A stretch of DNA of 64,000 bases from Molossus alvarezi (lineage: Eukaryota > Chordata > Mammalia > Chiroptera > Molossidae). The stretch spans positions 40,946,988 to 41,010,987 of the forward strand of contig CM073898.1 in NCBI GenBank assembly GCA_037176705.1, read 5' to 3'. The translations under genes and the position numbers were made by a program. How positions within the stretch are numbered: position 1 is the stretch's first letter; every line of letters begins with the position of its first letter. Shown one piece after another: positions 1 through 12,395 of this stretch. Under the pieces are notes generated by a model. The model ran no database searches. It saw only the letters and a program-made list of their open reading frames with translations, and was not told the DNA's origin.

Positions 1-1868
1 ACTCAGGGTTCCAGTGCCAGGAAGAGAATGCCCATCACTTCTGACTGTAAAACCAGCGGGAACTGAGGCTGAGGGAGACTGAGACATCTTGAGATGGCTG
101 GAGCCCCAGGCAGCTACTCTTAAAGGACCCGCACAGACTTACTCAGACTTGCTCCTTCTAGGCTCAAAGGGAAAGTAGCTTGAGGGGACCAGAGACATAC
201 AGGGAGGAACTGAGTTGTTTGGCATTGAAGCGAGGGCTGAAGAGGAGGCTTTCCCCAGGACAGATGTGCTGTCAGAGGCCTTTGTTCCTTTGGTGAGCCC
301 TTCCCTGTGGCGGCAGACAGCCGCCATATCTGGGACTCCAGCAACCTGGCTCACACTGGTAGCCCCGCCCTACTGACTCCTTGAGGCCCCACCCCACCCA
401 ACTTTCAGGCCCACCCAAGCTGTTGCCAGTTGCTTAACCATAGGATTGGTCTGTCTTGGATCCTGCTTCAGGTTTTCCTAGATTCTTTCAAACAAGGAGC
501 ATCTGGTCTCAGATAGCCCCATACCTCTCGTTAAGTAATACACTGAAACAAACACAGGAAGGCAGCCAAAATGAGGAGACAAAAAAACAGGTCCCAATTG
601 AAAGAACAGAACAAAACTCCAGAAAAAGAACTAAGTGAAATGGAAATAAGCAACCTAACAGATGCTGAGTTCAAAACACTGCTTATAAGGATGCTCAATG
701 AACTTAGTGAGAGCCTCAGTGAACTTAGTGAGGGCCTCAAGAGCATTAAAAAGGACCAGTCAGAAGTAAAGGAGGCACTAACTGAAATAAAGAATAATTT
801 ACACAGATTCAGTAGTAGAGTAGGTAAAGTCAAGAAGCAAACCATAGATTTGGAATATAAGGAAGCAAAAAACACCCAATCAGAACAGCAAAAAGAAGAA
901 TCCAAAAAAATGAGGATAGTGTAAGGAGCCTCTGGGACAACTTCAAGCGTGCCAACATTCGCATCTTGGGGGTGCCAGAAGAAGAGCGAGAACAAGAAAT
1001 CGAAAACCTATTTGAAACAATAATGACAGAAAACTTCCCTAACTTGGTGAAGAAAACAGACATACAAGTCCAGGAAGCACAGAGAGTCCTGAACAAGATG
1101 AACCCCAAGAGGCCTACACCAAGACACATCATCGTCAAAATGCAAAAGTTTCAAGACAAAGTGAGAATCTTAAAAGCAGCAAGAGAAAGGCAGTTAGTTG
1201 CCTACAGGGAGAAGAGAGAGTCCCCATAAGACTGTCAGCTGATTTCTCAAAAACTTTGCAGGCCAGAAGGGAGTAGCAAGAAATATTCAGAGTGATGAAA
1301 AGCAAGAACCTACAACCGAGATTACTCTATCCTGCAAAGCTGTCATTTAGAATCGATAGCCATATAAAGAGTTTCGCAGACAAGGAAAAGCTAAAGGAGT
1401 TTATCACCACCAAACCATTATTATATAAAATGAAGGGTCTTCTTGAAGAAAAAGATAAAAAATATGAACAAACAAAATGGCAATGAATATATATCTATTG
1501 ACAATTGAATCTACAAACAAAATGAACAAGCAGAACAGAAACATTCTCATAGATACAGAGAACATTTAGTTGGTTGCCAGATGGGAGGAGGATTGGGAGA
1601 ATGGGTGAAAAAGGTGAAGGAATTAAGAAGTACAAAGTGGTTGCTAGACTGCCAAACCTCAAAGGGGAGGGGTATTGGGGAGTGGGAAGAAATAAACCAA
1701 AGAACTTTTATGTATATATGCATAACCAAGGGACACAGACAACAGTGTGGGGAAAGGCATGAGGGGGGCAGGTGTGGGGAGGAGGGGGTCAATGGGGGAA
1801 AAGTGAGGAACATCTGTAATACATTCAACAATAAAGATAAGTTTAAAAAAAAGAAGAAAGAAAAATAA
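1..1868 (+). mobile_element. HAL1-like half-L1 retrotransposon (L1 5'UTR + ORF1 + 3' end, no ORF2)
   Basis: A GC-richer leader (1-570) precedes an L1 ORF1-type reading frame (571-1486). About 60 bp after the ORF1 stop the sequence passes into L1 3'UTR: a gttgccagatgggagg block near 1573, a G-rich tract at 1745-1800, then a tail signal (acattcaacaataaag) and an A-rich tail ending near 1868. No reverse transcriptase or endonuclease sequence lies between, so the element is ORF1-only. This matches the half-L1 (HAL1) architecture known in mammals, which depends on L1 ORF2 protein in trans. A plain L1 with an internal deletion is the alternative, although the ORF1-to-3'UTR junction looks clean. The 5' end may lie outside the window, so no TSD could be checked. 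Confidence 0.75.
571..1486 (+). pseudogene. L1/HAL1 ORF1 (RNA-binding nucleic-acid chaperone), frameshifted
   Basis: ORF1 proteins are trimeric RNA-binding chaperones that coat L1 RNA in the cytoplasm. The start at 571 follows the leader and opens a basic N-terminus (MRRQKNRSQLKEQNK). A leucine-heptad coiled coil follows (LNELSESLSELSEGL, about 697-741). The RRM-type segment (IRILGVPEEE) lies near 955-985 and the basic C-terminal part (LQPRLLYPAKLSFRI) near 1305-1350. The three parts sit in three frames. The first shift is at the A-run around 904-909 and the second is near 1205-1225, where extra purine-rich bases disturb the RLSADFS-type segment. About 305 codons in total, slightly short of usual mammalian ORF1 lengths. 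The stop is at 1484-1486. It cannot make an intact protein as it stands. Confidence 0.8.
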
Positions 1869-1929
1869 ACAAGGACTACATCAAAGAATTTACTTACTAA
1901 TGTGAGTAGACAAAAGATAGCCAAACAAA

Positions 1930-1930
1930 A

Positions 1931-1981
<51 letters not shown>
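1930..1981. repeat. Compound (AC)n(AT)n microsatellite
   Basis: Four to five AC units pass into about 21 uninterrupted AT units. It lies shortly after the A-rich tail of the HAL1-like element. Confidence 0.95.
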
Positions 1982-1984
<3 letters not shown>

Positions 1985-2149
1985 TCTCAGAAGTGACTAT
2001 AAAGAACATTGAGCAGGGTAAGAGTATAGATAGTTGAATTTCTATCATTGTCATTCCTCATAGTATAGCTAGGAAGGTTTCTCTAAAAGGGTGACATATA
2101 AGGACAATTTGAAATAAAGAGTAGTGTTCCAAGTAGTTTCCTTAAGGAA

Positions 2150-2400
2150 GAGCTACCCAGGCAAAGGCAACATGTGCAAAGGCCCTGAGGTTAGAGTTTG
2201 TTTGTCTTGACTACAGATGAGCAAGGAGGGCTTATTGTTTGAAGTAAAGTGAGCATGAGGGAGTAAGGCAGAACATTAAGTTATAGTCATGGGCCATATC
2301 ATGTAAAGCTTTATAGGTCTTTCCAAGGGTAACATAGCTAATAAGCGTAGAGTTAGGAATTGAACACAAGAATAACTACATGTTTCTAACCACCGTGCTG
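2150..2400. repeat. Ancient dispersed repeat candidate, family not named
   Basis: The block contains gtgcaaaggccctgaggtta and a downstream atgtaaagctttataggtc segment. A related motif occurs at 13,125-13,215 and more weakly at 29,030-29,110. I recognise the style of an old mammalian interspersed repeat but cannot assign a family by eye. Confidence 0.4.
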
Positions 2401-2628
2401 TACTGATCCTTTCAATCTGGAGTTTTGTCTTATGTATGATTTGCAGTCACCTATGCTCTCTTCCTTCTGCACATACCCTCCTTACCCCATAAATCAAGAG
2501 TTGACTCTAATTCCAAATTAACATATTTATTGACTATTCAGCAAGGATGGCTTTATCTCTACCTGAAAATAGATATCAGTGCTTTCTGATTTGCATATAG
2601 AGTTGCTTAATCAAAAATTATATGTATG

Positions 2629-2855
2629 GCCCTGACTGGTGAGGCTGAGTTGGTTAGAGCATCATCCTGTACACCAAAAAGTGATGGGTTCCCCAATTCC
2701 GAGTCAGGGCACATACCCAAGTTGTGGGTTTGATTCCTGGTCAGGATGCATATGAGAGACAACCGATCAATGTTTTCCTCTCTCCCATTAATGCCCACCC
2801 CCTCTCTAAAATCAGGAAAAACATATCCTCAGGTGAGGATTCAAAAATAAAAGAA
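2629..2855 (+). mobile_element. VES-type tRNA-derived SINE, old copy
   Basis: It starts gccctgactggtgaggctga. The B-box-like region is degraded and duplicated in style (gtcagggcacatacccaag), and it ends with cctcaggtgaggattcaaaa. Substitutions are numerous and no clean TSD is visible, so this is an older copy. Confidence 0.85.
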
Positions 2856-3414
2856 TGATGTATATGTCTTCTGATAAGACTTCCAAAAGGCAGAATATAT
2901 ACCCTGTACTTGACTAGTGACACTGAAAATGACCTCAGAGATTAACTAGTCAACACTTTTATGAAATGCAAATCAAGAATACTTAATATTTTCCTCTTTA
3001 AATTCAGAAAAGTAAACCATCAGGGAGATGGTCACTGATCCAGGACCTTCTACATCAGTGTCCTGCAGGACCCTTTTTCACCTTCTCTCCCCTTTCTGAC
3101 AATTCTTCCCCAATCCTCTCCTCCAGCCTTCATTTCTGATGTTGTCTTAATCATGATATAAATTTTTAAAATTCCTTATGGCAGGATATAAGGGGGAAAA
3201 AATCCCTAAACCTCATTTTTATTTAACTGTCATTCTTTTCTTCTGCAACATATTTCATGGGAGCAGCTAGCAAACAAAAGGATACTTTACATGTGTGAGA
3301 TTCACTTTATTTCTAAGCCCACATGCTGTGCAGTTCCACAAAATGGCTGAGAAGCAAATGGGAGGGAGGGGAGGCAGTTTGGGGTGGAGGCCTCGTAGAA
3401 ATGCACTCATCAGG
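2856..3414. other. Unassigned non-coding stretch
   Basis: No ORF, repeat signature or RNA gene recognised. It contains a pyrimidine-rich patch around 3,070-3,130. Confidence 0.5.
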
Positions 3415-3535
3415 TGACCTATTTGCCACGTGGTTTTGAGCAAGTCGCTTACCCATGCTAAGCCCTAGATTCCTCATGTGCAAATTGAGAGTTTTAACAG
3501 ATAATCTCAAAGTCTCTGTCACATTCGAGCTTTTA
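3415..3535 (+). repeat. MIR-like ancient SINE fragment
   Basis: It carries the MIR core pattern: a 'gttttgagcaagtcgctta' segment followed by 'cctcatgtgcaaattgag'. These correspond to the usual 'gaccttgggcaagtc' and 'cctcatctgtaaaatggg' blocks. Confidence 0.6.
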
Positions 3536-4389
3536 GATTTATACCATCAAAGGACCAGTACCTAGCTGTCACAACTTGTCCCAAAAAGCCACATACCATT
3601 CCTCTACTGCTGAGATTTCTGTACACTTCATACAGCCACCATTCAAACTGTGGCATGCACTCCTAATTAGCACTTTATTAAAGCTCAGCTCATGTGTCTG
3701 TAGTCCGTTTTTCAAGATGACTTAAAAGAAATCAGAATTTGTGTGCTATTCATTCCCTCTCAAAAGCATTTTTTTTTTCAAGATGTATTTAGGCAATAGT
3801 GCTTTTCCACAGCATAATTGTATCCTAATGTAAAAACTGCAAATATATTTCTTTCTCCATGTTTGGCAAATCCTTAAATGACCTCATATTTTAGCATCAT
3901 TATATAACACACAAAGGAAGATGCATCTTATATGAACTTGTACACATAAATAGGATTTTTAAAAATTCTTGACACATTACCGTATGCTGCAAGCTTTTTA
4001 TGGACTATGAAAGAACAGAGGACTAATATACTAACTGAAATCTGAGAATTTCTCAACATTATCTGAATTTCTATGGCATCTCCTCCATTTCCTCACACAT
4101 TCAAATGTCAGTCCCATTAACAGTGTCCTCAAAGTATTTATATGTTGACTGCATTTGAGCAAGGTTTTTTATATTTTCTTTTTACGGCCAATCAATTCTA
4201 ATACGTCTGAATCACAAATTGAGGAAAGTCAGGTTTATTGACAGATGTTGCATATTCACATTATAGTTATTACAGTGTTATTTTTATGATCGAACTGGAA
4301 ATAACAGAATTAGCAAATACATCTGGTTGTTTAATGACATTCCCAGTACAGCTTTTGTGTTCTAAGAACTACTTAAACTATCATGATAC
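3536..4389. other. Unassigned AT-rich stretch
   Basis: No coding sequence or recognisable repeat. The sequence appears to be single-copy. Confidence 0.5.
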
Positions 4390-4645
4390 CATCTAAAACA
4401 GCCACCCTATCTTTCTTCAGTTTTTACCTGCCTTCATTTACTTTCATAAGCTCATTACAATCTGAAAGTACGCTATAAATATATATCCATACTTGTTAAC
4501 TGTCAATAAAATGTGAGTTCAATGAATGTGGAAAGCTTGCCTGTCTAATCACTGTATCTCAAGCACCTACAAAAGTATTCAGCACATAGCAAGTAGGTGC
4601 AAAGTATATGTTTGTTGCATAAATAAATGAATTTTTGACAATTTA
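4390..4645 (+). repeat. L2 LINE 3'-end remnant
   Basis: The string ctgtatctcaagcacctaca, then 'cagcacatagcaagtaggtg' and 'tgtttgttgcataaataaatgaa', matches the known layout of the ancient L2 3' terminus. It is diverged. Confidence 0.6.
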
Positions 4646-6242
4646 TATGTTTGTAAACACATATACATAACATTAAGTTGACACATTATGCACATAACCC
4701 ATTATAGGTATGTATTTTAACATTAAATATTTTTAAAGCTGATAATTATACCAATATAACAAACCCACAAAATGAGATAAGATTTTTGCAGTCATCTTGA
4801 AGAAACTGAAGGCCTACAAGCTGAGAGTGAGACCTGAAGATATTCATCTGCCCAGCCTTATTCCAAAAACACTTTCATAAGAAAATAGCTAAATCTGTTA
4901 TAATAATATATTTAAGAAAAGTGGTATATTAAGAGAGCAGAAACAGGAGGCAGTAAAAGTACAGAACAATAGGAACTAGAAATTCCAAAGTTGTCATTGA
5001 GCCAGTCAGCAATGCATCAAAACCAGAGCAATTGGGGTACCGAAGGAGTAGGTTGGAGTTTCTTCAACCCTCACTCACTGCCACCCTTCTTTCCTCTGAT
5101 TCTAACCTTACAGCCCAGTCTTTTGATTTCCAACTGGCTTCTTGATGAGGGGAAGAGGCCTTCCCTATTCAACAAAAACTAGCATTACCTTCTACAGAAA
5201 GAGGATCTCATACTTGATTAATGAACTGAGTCTTTGGTTTAGACATGACTTTTATTAATGTAATTTCACCCAGGAGTGACTACCCCACTCTCAGTATATG
5301 ACAATGTCCATTTCACGAGACTCTACAGCTGAGGTTCAGACTCTGGACTGAGGTGATCCGAAATAGAGTCCCTGTCAGAACTGTGACCAACCAGCCTTCA
5401 TGTGACAACACCCCTACAGGCATATATGAATTGATTTATTAAATTAATTGATGTAGAGTACATTTCAATACATGTACTATACTTATACTTTATATCCCAA
5501 CAAAGGCCTTCAATTTTTCACTTCTTTTTAACAATTTCCACATTTGTTTGTTTTTTTTTTAGTTAAGACAACAGTCATACATTTAGCAGTTTTAAAATCT
5601 GTCAGAGAACAACCCTAGCCTCACAGACGATGGCAAGGAGTAAATCTGTTACCACTCCAGAGATGCCAAGAGTAGACAGTGAGACTTACTGCATTAGAAT
5701 AAGATGGTTCATTACTCAGCAAACAGAAGGTGCATCATCACAGTACTACTGGTTCCCTTTGTCCCTCAAGTCCCATGGGCTTCATGATAGACCAGGTGAA
5801 GGCTCTGACACAGTGGGTTGGGTTGCAGCTGAGAAAAAAACAATCAAGGGTTTAGCAGCTTTTGCAGCAAGCAGCAAACAAGTTAGTAGTTACACAGTGG
5901 TCACTTTGACTAACTCACCCTGTATGGCCAATGACAGAATTTGTTCAGTCTCATGAGACAGAGATAAGAGGGAAGCAATTTATGCCAGTGATAAATTGTG
6001 TGGAGGGGAAATTGCAACCTCTAAGGACTGCCTTCTGGTTTGGCTCACTTGACATATATCCTGTTCTAAAATAAAAATATTCTCCATGAAACAATATGAT
6101 TGTCTACAGTTCTGGTGCCAACTCCCATGGAATCCTGTAAGTTGCTACTTCCATTATTCAATCAAATAACTATGTATAGGAACTGTACAAAAATTTTTCA
6201 GAGAAAATAAGACAAGGCAATCAAGGTTGACTAATTCTTGAG
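4646..6242. other. Unassigned stretch with one 108-codon open frame
   Basis: An open frame runs 5630-5956 (MARSKSVTTPEMPRVDS...) but resembles no family I know and has no splice-site or codon evidence. The region around it (about 5,590-6,090) could be an old LTR or other repeat. Nothing else is recognised. Confidence 0.4.
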
Positions 6243-6284
6243 ACTTAAAAACACAGACAAGAAAACTACAGACCAATATCCCTG

Positions 6285-7503
6285 ATGAACATAGATGCCA
6301 AAATCCTGAACAAAATACTAGCAAATCAAATTCAGCAATACATCAAAAAAATTATTCACCATGACCAAGTGGAATTCATCCCAGGGATGCAAGACTGGTA
6401 CAAAATTTGCAAATCAATAAATGTGATACACCACATAAACAAAATGAAAGATAAATATCATATGATCATATCAACAGACGCTGAAAAAAGCATTCGACAA
6501 AATCCAGCACCCATTTCACATAAAAAAGCTCAGCAATCTGGGAAGAGAGGAATCATATGTCGACATAATAAAGGCCATATATGAAAGACCTACAGCTAAC
6601 ATCATATTCAATGGGCAAAAACTAAAAGCATTTCCCTTAAGAACAGGAACAAGACAAGGATGCCCACTTTTGCCACTCTTATTTAACATAATACTGGAAG
6701 TCTTAGCCACAGCAATCAGACAGGAAGAAAAAATAAAAGCCATCCAAATGAGAAAGGAGAAAGTGAAACCGTCATTATTTGCAGATGACATGACATTATA
6801 CATAGAAAACCCCAAAGACTCCATCAAAAATTTACTAGACTTAATAAATGAATTTGGCAAAGTAACAGGATACAAAATTAATGTCAAGAAATCAACGGCA
6901 TTCTTATACACCAATGATGAACTCACAGAAAGAGAAACTAAAAAAAATTTACCATTGCAGCAAAAAAAATTAAGATACCTAGGAATAAACTTAACCAAAG
7001 AAATAGAAGACCTAGTCGCAGAAAACGACAGGTCATTGAAAAAGGAAATAGAGGAAGATATAAAAAAGTGGAAGCACATACCTTGTTCATGAATTAGAAG
7101 AATTAACATTATTAAAATGTGCATACTACCCAAAGTAATCTATATATTCAATGCAATCCCCATCAAAATACCAATGACATACTTCACAGAACTAGAACAA
7201 ATACTTTAAAAGTTCATATGGAACCAAAAAAGACCCCAAATAGCCACAGCAATCTTGAAAAAGAAGAAAAAAGTTGGAGGGATCAAATTACCAGATTTCA
7301 GGTTATACTACAAAGCCACTGTAATCAAAACAGCCTGATACTGGCACAAGAACAGGCAGATAGATCAATGGAACAGAATAGAGAACCCAGAAATTGACCC
7401 AAGACAATATGCTCAATTAATATTTGACAAAGATGGCAAGAGTATACAATGGAGTAAACACAGCCTCTTTAATAAATGGTGCTGGGAAAATTGGACAGCT
7501 ACA

Positions 7504-7555
<52 letters not shown>

Positions 7556-8536
7556 CTAGATCATCAATTTACACCATACACAAGAATAAACTCAAAATGG
7601 ATAAAAGACTTAAATGTGACTCATGAATCTATAAAAATCCTAGAAGAAAATGTAGGCAACAAAATGTCAGACATCATACACAGCAGAATTTTCAATGATA
7701 TATCACCTAAGGGAACAGAAACAAAGAGAAAATGAACACATAGAACTACATCAAACTAAAAAGATTCTGCACAGCAAAAGAACAACCACCAACATGGAAA
7801 GGCAACCCACTCTATGGGAGAGCATAATTGCCAATGATACATCAGATAAGTGGTTAATTTCCAATATATAGAGAGTGCTCATACAGATCAACAAAAGGAA
7901 GACAAAGAACCCAATTAAGAAATGGGCAGAGGAACTAAATAGACACCTCTCCAAACAGGACATACAAATGGCCAAGAGACATATGAAGAAATGCTCAACA
8001 TCACTAATCATCAGAGAGATGCAAATTAAAACAACAATGAGGTATCACCTCACACCTGTCAGAATGGCTGCCATCAACAAATCATCAAACAACAATGTTG
8101 GCGAGGGTGTGGAGAAAAGGGGACTCTAGAACACTGCTGGTGGGAATGCAGACTGGTGCAGCCATTATGGAAAACAATATGTTGTTACCTCAAAATTTAA
8201 AAATTGAACTTCCATTTGACCCAGTGATCCCACTTGTAGGAATATAGCCTAAGAAGCCTGAAACACCAATCAGAAAGAATATATGTACCCTCATGTTCAT
8301 AGCAGCAGTATTTACAATAGCTAAGATCTGGAAACAGCCCAAATGCCCATCAGTAGAGAAATGGATAAAAAAGCCATAGTACATATACACAATGGAGTAC
8401 TATGCAACTGTAAGAAAGAAAGATCTCTTATCCTTTGAGACGACATGGAGGGAGCTGGAGAGTATTATCCTAAGGGAAACTAGCCAAGCAGAGACAGACA
8501 AATATCACATGATCTCACTTATTTGTGAAATATAAT
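6285..8536 (+). pseudogene. L1 ORF2 (reverse transcriptase) pseudogene fragment
   Basis: ORF2 protein normally supplies endonuclease and reverse transcriptase for target-primed reverse transcription in the nucleus. This copy lacks the endonuclease. It retains an RT block ([14 protein letters not shown]), the [12 protein letters not shown] block in a broken frame near 6650, and FADD at about 6777-6790 ([15 protein letters not shown]). The C-terminal zinc-knuckle-like region near 8,090-8,170 is frameshifted. Multiple stops and shifts, together with the internal AT repeat, make it a fossil. Confidence 0.85.
7510..7551. repeat. (TA)n microsatellite inside L1 ORF2
   Basis: About 21 TA dinucleotides lie between the segments encoding the 'GQLHAK' and 'MKLDHQ' parts of ORF2. 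The young L1 at 35.7 kb lacks them at the matching point, so they arose after insertion. Confidence 0.95.
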
Positions 8537-8768
8537 GAACATAACAGTCTGAGGAACGTGGTAGTCCCAGAGACGTGGAAATGGGTACAGACTGACAATC
8601 CCCAGAAGAGGAGGTGGTGGGGGAGAGATAAACCACAGAACTTATATGCATGTATGTATGAACAATGGACATGGATAACAAAGCTGGGGACAGGGTGGGG
8701 AGGGGGGTATCAGTGGGGAAAAAAGGAGAAACATCTGTAACAAAAATAAATTAATTAATTTAAAAAAT

Positions 8769-10339
8769 ACTATCTTTCAAGAAATGCTAGACTAAATAAT
8801 TGTGGTAATTGTACCTAAAAATAGTACATAAAAGTCTAAATTTACAAAGATGCCTACTGTAAAGCAAAAGAGGAACTAAGATGACAAAGAGGCAGATGGC
8901 AGTTGGATTGATTATGAACTGGGAATTAACGAAGTACAGAGCAGCACATAAGTCTTCATCTTCTATCTGATAAAGTCAAAAGTAATTTTGTTTTTGAATT
9001 ACAAATAAACACATGTTTAAGAATGGTGTTAAAAATCAAACACTTGAAAATTTAAATACATTTTCCCAGTTACATATCAAGGAGAACATAAATTATGAGT
9101 TTGGTTAATATTTCATTCACATTACTAATTTTTAAAAAGTAAAAATAATTTAGAGAATCATGGAACTGAATAGGATTCATATAACTTTTTGGGATGGGGC
9201 TACAGTTACATCAAGAGTAAATTCACATATTATTTACAACCTTTATTTAGGAGAGTAAAAAATTAAATTAAACTTTTATTTCAAGTTCAGAAAAAGACTG
9301 AGAAGTTCTAAGAAAATCAAGAGAAAAGGAATAACATATATCAAATAAAATACAAAAGAGAAAAACTGAGGAAATTATAAAAACAAAAGCCCTGTGCTGA
9401 TTTCTTCCGTTGGGAGTCAGCTGGGGCTGGGTTTAAATGTCTCACTGAATCTCTCTTATTCTGCATTCTGAGCACTCTTGCTTTGATTTGGTAGCACCAT
9501 TGTCCACCTTGCACTTCAAACATGTTTTTGTCCAAGTGCTGAGGTCTATCTGCTTTACTATGAAAGAATCCCATTGAGCCCTTGGTATGAACACATTTCA
9601 GTTTCAGTTTTTCTCTTACATATTTTTCTCTACATAATACTTTGTTCTATCCTCTGTAGCCAAAGTCCAGAATCTTGGGTTTATTTGAGAGTGGGAGAGA
9701 AGATGGAACTATTGCAAATGATAAAGGAATATAAAAATGTGTATTTATGTTTATATACATATATACTATGAGTGTATGTGTGTATATATATGCAAATGTA
9801 TTTAGAGGTATTATAATGTGAGTGTGTATATGTATGTATATACATTCACACCAAAAATATGTTAATTATGTGGTAAGAACATAGTGTATTTACCCCAATC
9901 AGAATTTTTTAAATAAATTTTCTCTACTAAAATATAAAACATTACATAGCTGCAAAGAAAAGATCAATGTAAAGCAAAGATAAACAATAAAAACATTTAT
10001 ATAGATATTAAACAATTTCCTATTAAATAGGACCCTGGCTCAAATGATATATAGCTTAATATTTTAATCTTCAAGGAATAGATCCTTCTTTTAATTTATA
10101 TTTTACTTAGAGCAAAGAGAAAATGTGAAGTAGATATAAACTAAATATCAAAAGCAGTGAAATGATAAGAAAATTGCGCATATAAACATGTATGCAAAAA
10201 TACTTTCAAATATTAGTGAATATAATTTCAATTTTTATTTAGTTTTAAATTACTATTATTTAATTTACTTCAATTTAAATTTTATCATAAAACTAGTTTT
10301 TTAAATTATTTTATGAAATATAATTAACCTACTTAAACC
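8769..10339. other. Unassigned AT-rich stretch
   Basis: No gene or named repeat seen. 9,735-9,840 is rich in TATA/TGTA runs (low complexity). Confidence 0.5.
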
Positions 10340-11425
10340 CATTACTAAATTTTAACAAATATCAAGCCATGACCAATAGAATCCCATTCCCTTCTCTCTT
10401 CCACTACCACTGCTGAATTAAACCAATCCTAGACATTGGTTCATTTTATCTTGAAATATTTCATGTTTCTTTTAATTAAGAGATTTTTTTGCTTGCAGTT
10501 ATTTGTTAAAGAAACCGTAGAGCTTTGCACATTCTGTACTCTGATGATGAAATCCCTGTGATATTATTTAGTTCCTGTAATGTAAACTTTGTGTTGAAGT
10601 CTCCAAGAACACTGTCAGGTTCAGTCAAGGATCAATGTCGTAAGCAATTCTTTCTGAAGGTATAGATACTCAGGTCTGTTAACTCTTCTTTACTCAGTCT
10701 TGATATGGTTTGTATCTTTTTTTTTTCTTCTTCCAAGAATACTTCCTAAATCCTCCAGGAAGTGTCTGTTTATTTTTATGATGTTAGTGTCCATTTATAA
10801 TCCATGCCTAAATCCATTATTTCATTTGGGATTGAAAAATAATGACATTCTAATTCTATCATTTATTTTTTCATATAGAAGCTGAAACATTTACATTAAA
10901 AGAAGACTTTTCTAAAAATAAAAAAGGCAGAGAGTCCATTTCACATAGGAAAGGCAAAATGAAGGCTTGAATTGGTTCCTTAGTAATATCAAAAGTGACA
11001 AGTGAGATTTTTTCTTTCTTTATTATTATTATTATTACTTTTGTACTTTAAACTATTTCATATGTTTCAATTCATTATATTTATTCTTATTGATGCTTAA
11101 ATTGAATCGTCTTTGGCCAATAAGAATTTCTTCAAGTTAGCTCTTGAGTTGTGTGTTTTTTTTATAGCTTCCTTGTTTTCTGCTTTGATACAATATTCCT
11201 GGTTTATCTTGTACTTTTCCTGACTCAAACATGGATTCAGCCATCTCTTTAAGGAGCCCTTGGTTTGTTTACTGAGACTTGGTACTTAGAGGTCACACTT
11301 CGGGCATTGTGAGTGCTCATTATTATTGGGTTGGTCATTGTTTCTAGGTTTTTCAGTAAATAAATCTAGGAAACATGTTTGTTTACTTGTTTTATTTTTA
11401 TGTGTTTAAGACAAAAAATATTATG
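10340..11425. repeat. Ancient L1M/L1ME-like 3'UTR remnant
   Basis: Recognisable blocks include 'gttatttgttaaagaaaccg', 'ttctaattctatcatttatt' and 'caattcattatatttattct'. In this order they resemble the long 3'UTR of ancient mammalian L1M-class elements. It is heavily diverged and I cannot fix the orientation. Confidence 0.45.
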
Positions 11426-11739
11426 ACATAAAATTGATAATTTCATTTTAGAATTAGAATTTCAGAATTTTTAACTTTCTTAATCTTATATCTGCATCTT
11501 TTCTCTCTCATACTAAAACTTAGTTCCTGATTACATTAATGCCCTTATTTGCCTGTAACAGTTACAGAATAACACCACCAGGAGTAGATTACCAAAAACA
11601 ATCAATATTTTTCTGCTATTTTGGTCTTTAGGATATAAACCACTAAGAAAGTTCAATTTACTATATTTTAAAGTCTCTTGCATTCTTTTTTGTGTGCCAC
11701 CAATTGAATACAGAGTTAGATTCATTTAGTTTTTAACTA
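11426..11739. other. Unassigned stretch
   Basis: No recognisable feature. It may be the edge of one of the flanking ancient L1 remnants. Confidence 0.4.
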
Positions 11740-12395
11740 TTTGCATTTTTAAATTTTATTTTATATTATTTTATATGTAAAATATGTCCATGATTACAAA
11801 GATACATCTATAAAACAAAGCAATAATTATCTTCAAAATCTATGTTCTTTCTTATTCCTTCCTTCTGATATATCGATAACCATACACAGGTTTCACTAAC
11901 TCATTTTTCTTTTTCAGTTAAAGAAATATTGGGAATTATTCCATATGTGTATATAAAAATATCCATAATTTCTTGTTATAGCTACATATTTCCATTGTAT
12001 GAATGTATGATAGTTTGTATTTAATCAGACACCTATTGATGAGCATTTGGGTTCTTTCCAGTGTTTGCTACGATAAATCATGCTCTAGTAAATAGCCTTG
12101 TGCATATGTCTTTTCATGTTTTTCCAGAGTATCTTTGGGATAGATGCCTAGAAATTAGCTTTCTGGGTCAAAGGGTAAATAATTATGCAGTTTTGTTAGA
12201 TATTAACACATTTTCTTCCATGGGGGTTGTGCCATTTTGTATTACCATGAGCAATATATAAGTGCCTATTTCCTCACAGGCTCGCCAACAGTTGTCAAAC
12301 TTTTGGACTTTTGCCAAATTGATAGGAGAGAAATAATAACTCAGTGTAATTTTAATTGGCATTTCTCTTGTTATGAATACTTGTGAACATCTTTT
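11740..12395 (-). repeat. Ancient L1M ORF2/3'UTR fragment (reverse strand)
   Basis: On the reverse strand this matches the usual L1 ORF2 C-terminal nucleotide pattern. On the + strand one reads 'gagcatttgggttctttcca', 'gctttctgggtcaaagggta' and 'ggcatttctcttgttatgaa', the hallmarks of a minus-oriented L1. Many stops, so ancient. Confidence 0.75.

Larger units (their letters stand above)
6243..8768 (+). mobile_element. 5'-truncated, decayed L1 (ORF2 C-terminal two thirds + 3' end)
   Basis: The L1 sequence starts at the 'acagacaagaaaactacaga' point of ORF2 and runs through reverse transcriptase and the C-terminal region to a 3'UTR ending 'acatctgtaacaaaaataaa'. ORF2 is split over several frames: 6285-6584 ([16 protein letters not shown]), 6670-7092 (contains the FADD catalytic motif), 7424-7735 and 7875-8129. 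An (AT)n microsatellite at 7510-7551 interrupts it. It is collinear with the young L1 at 35,693 and truncated within roughly 20 bp of the same point. It is non-functional and clearly older than the 35.7-kb copy. No TSD could be established. Confidence 0.9.

Noticed and set aside
531..995. 154-codon minus-strand open frame
   Set aside because: Antisense to the L1/HAL1 ORF1 coiled coil. Purine-rich coding DNA often leaves the opposite strand open.
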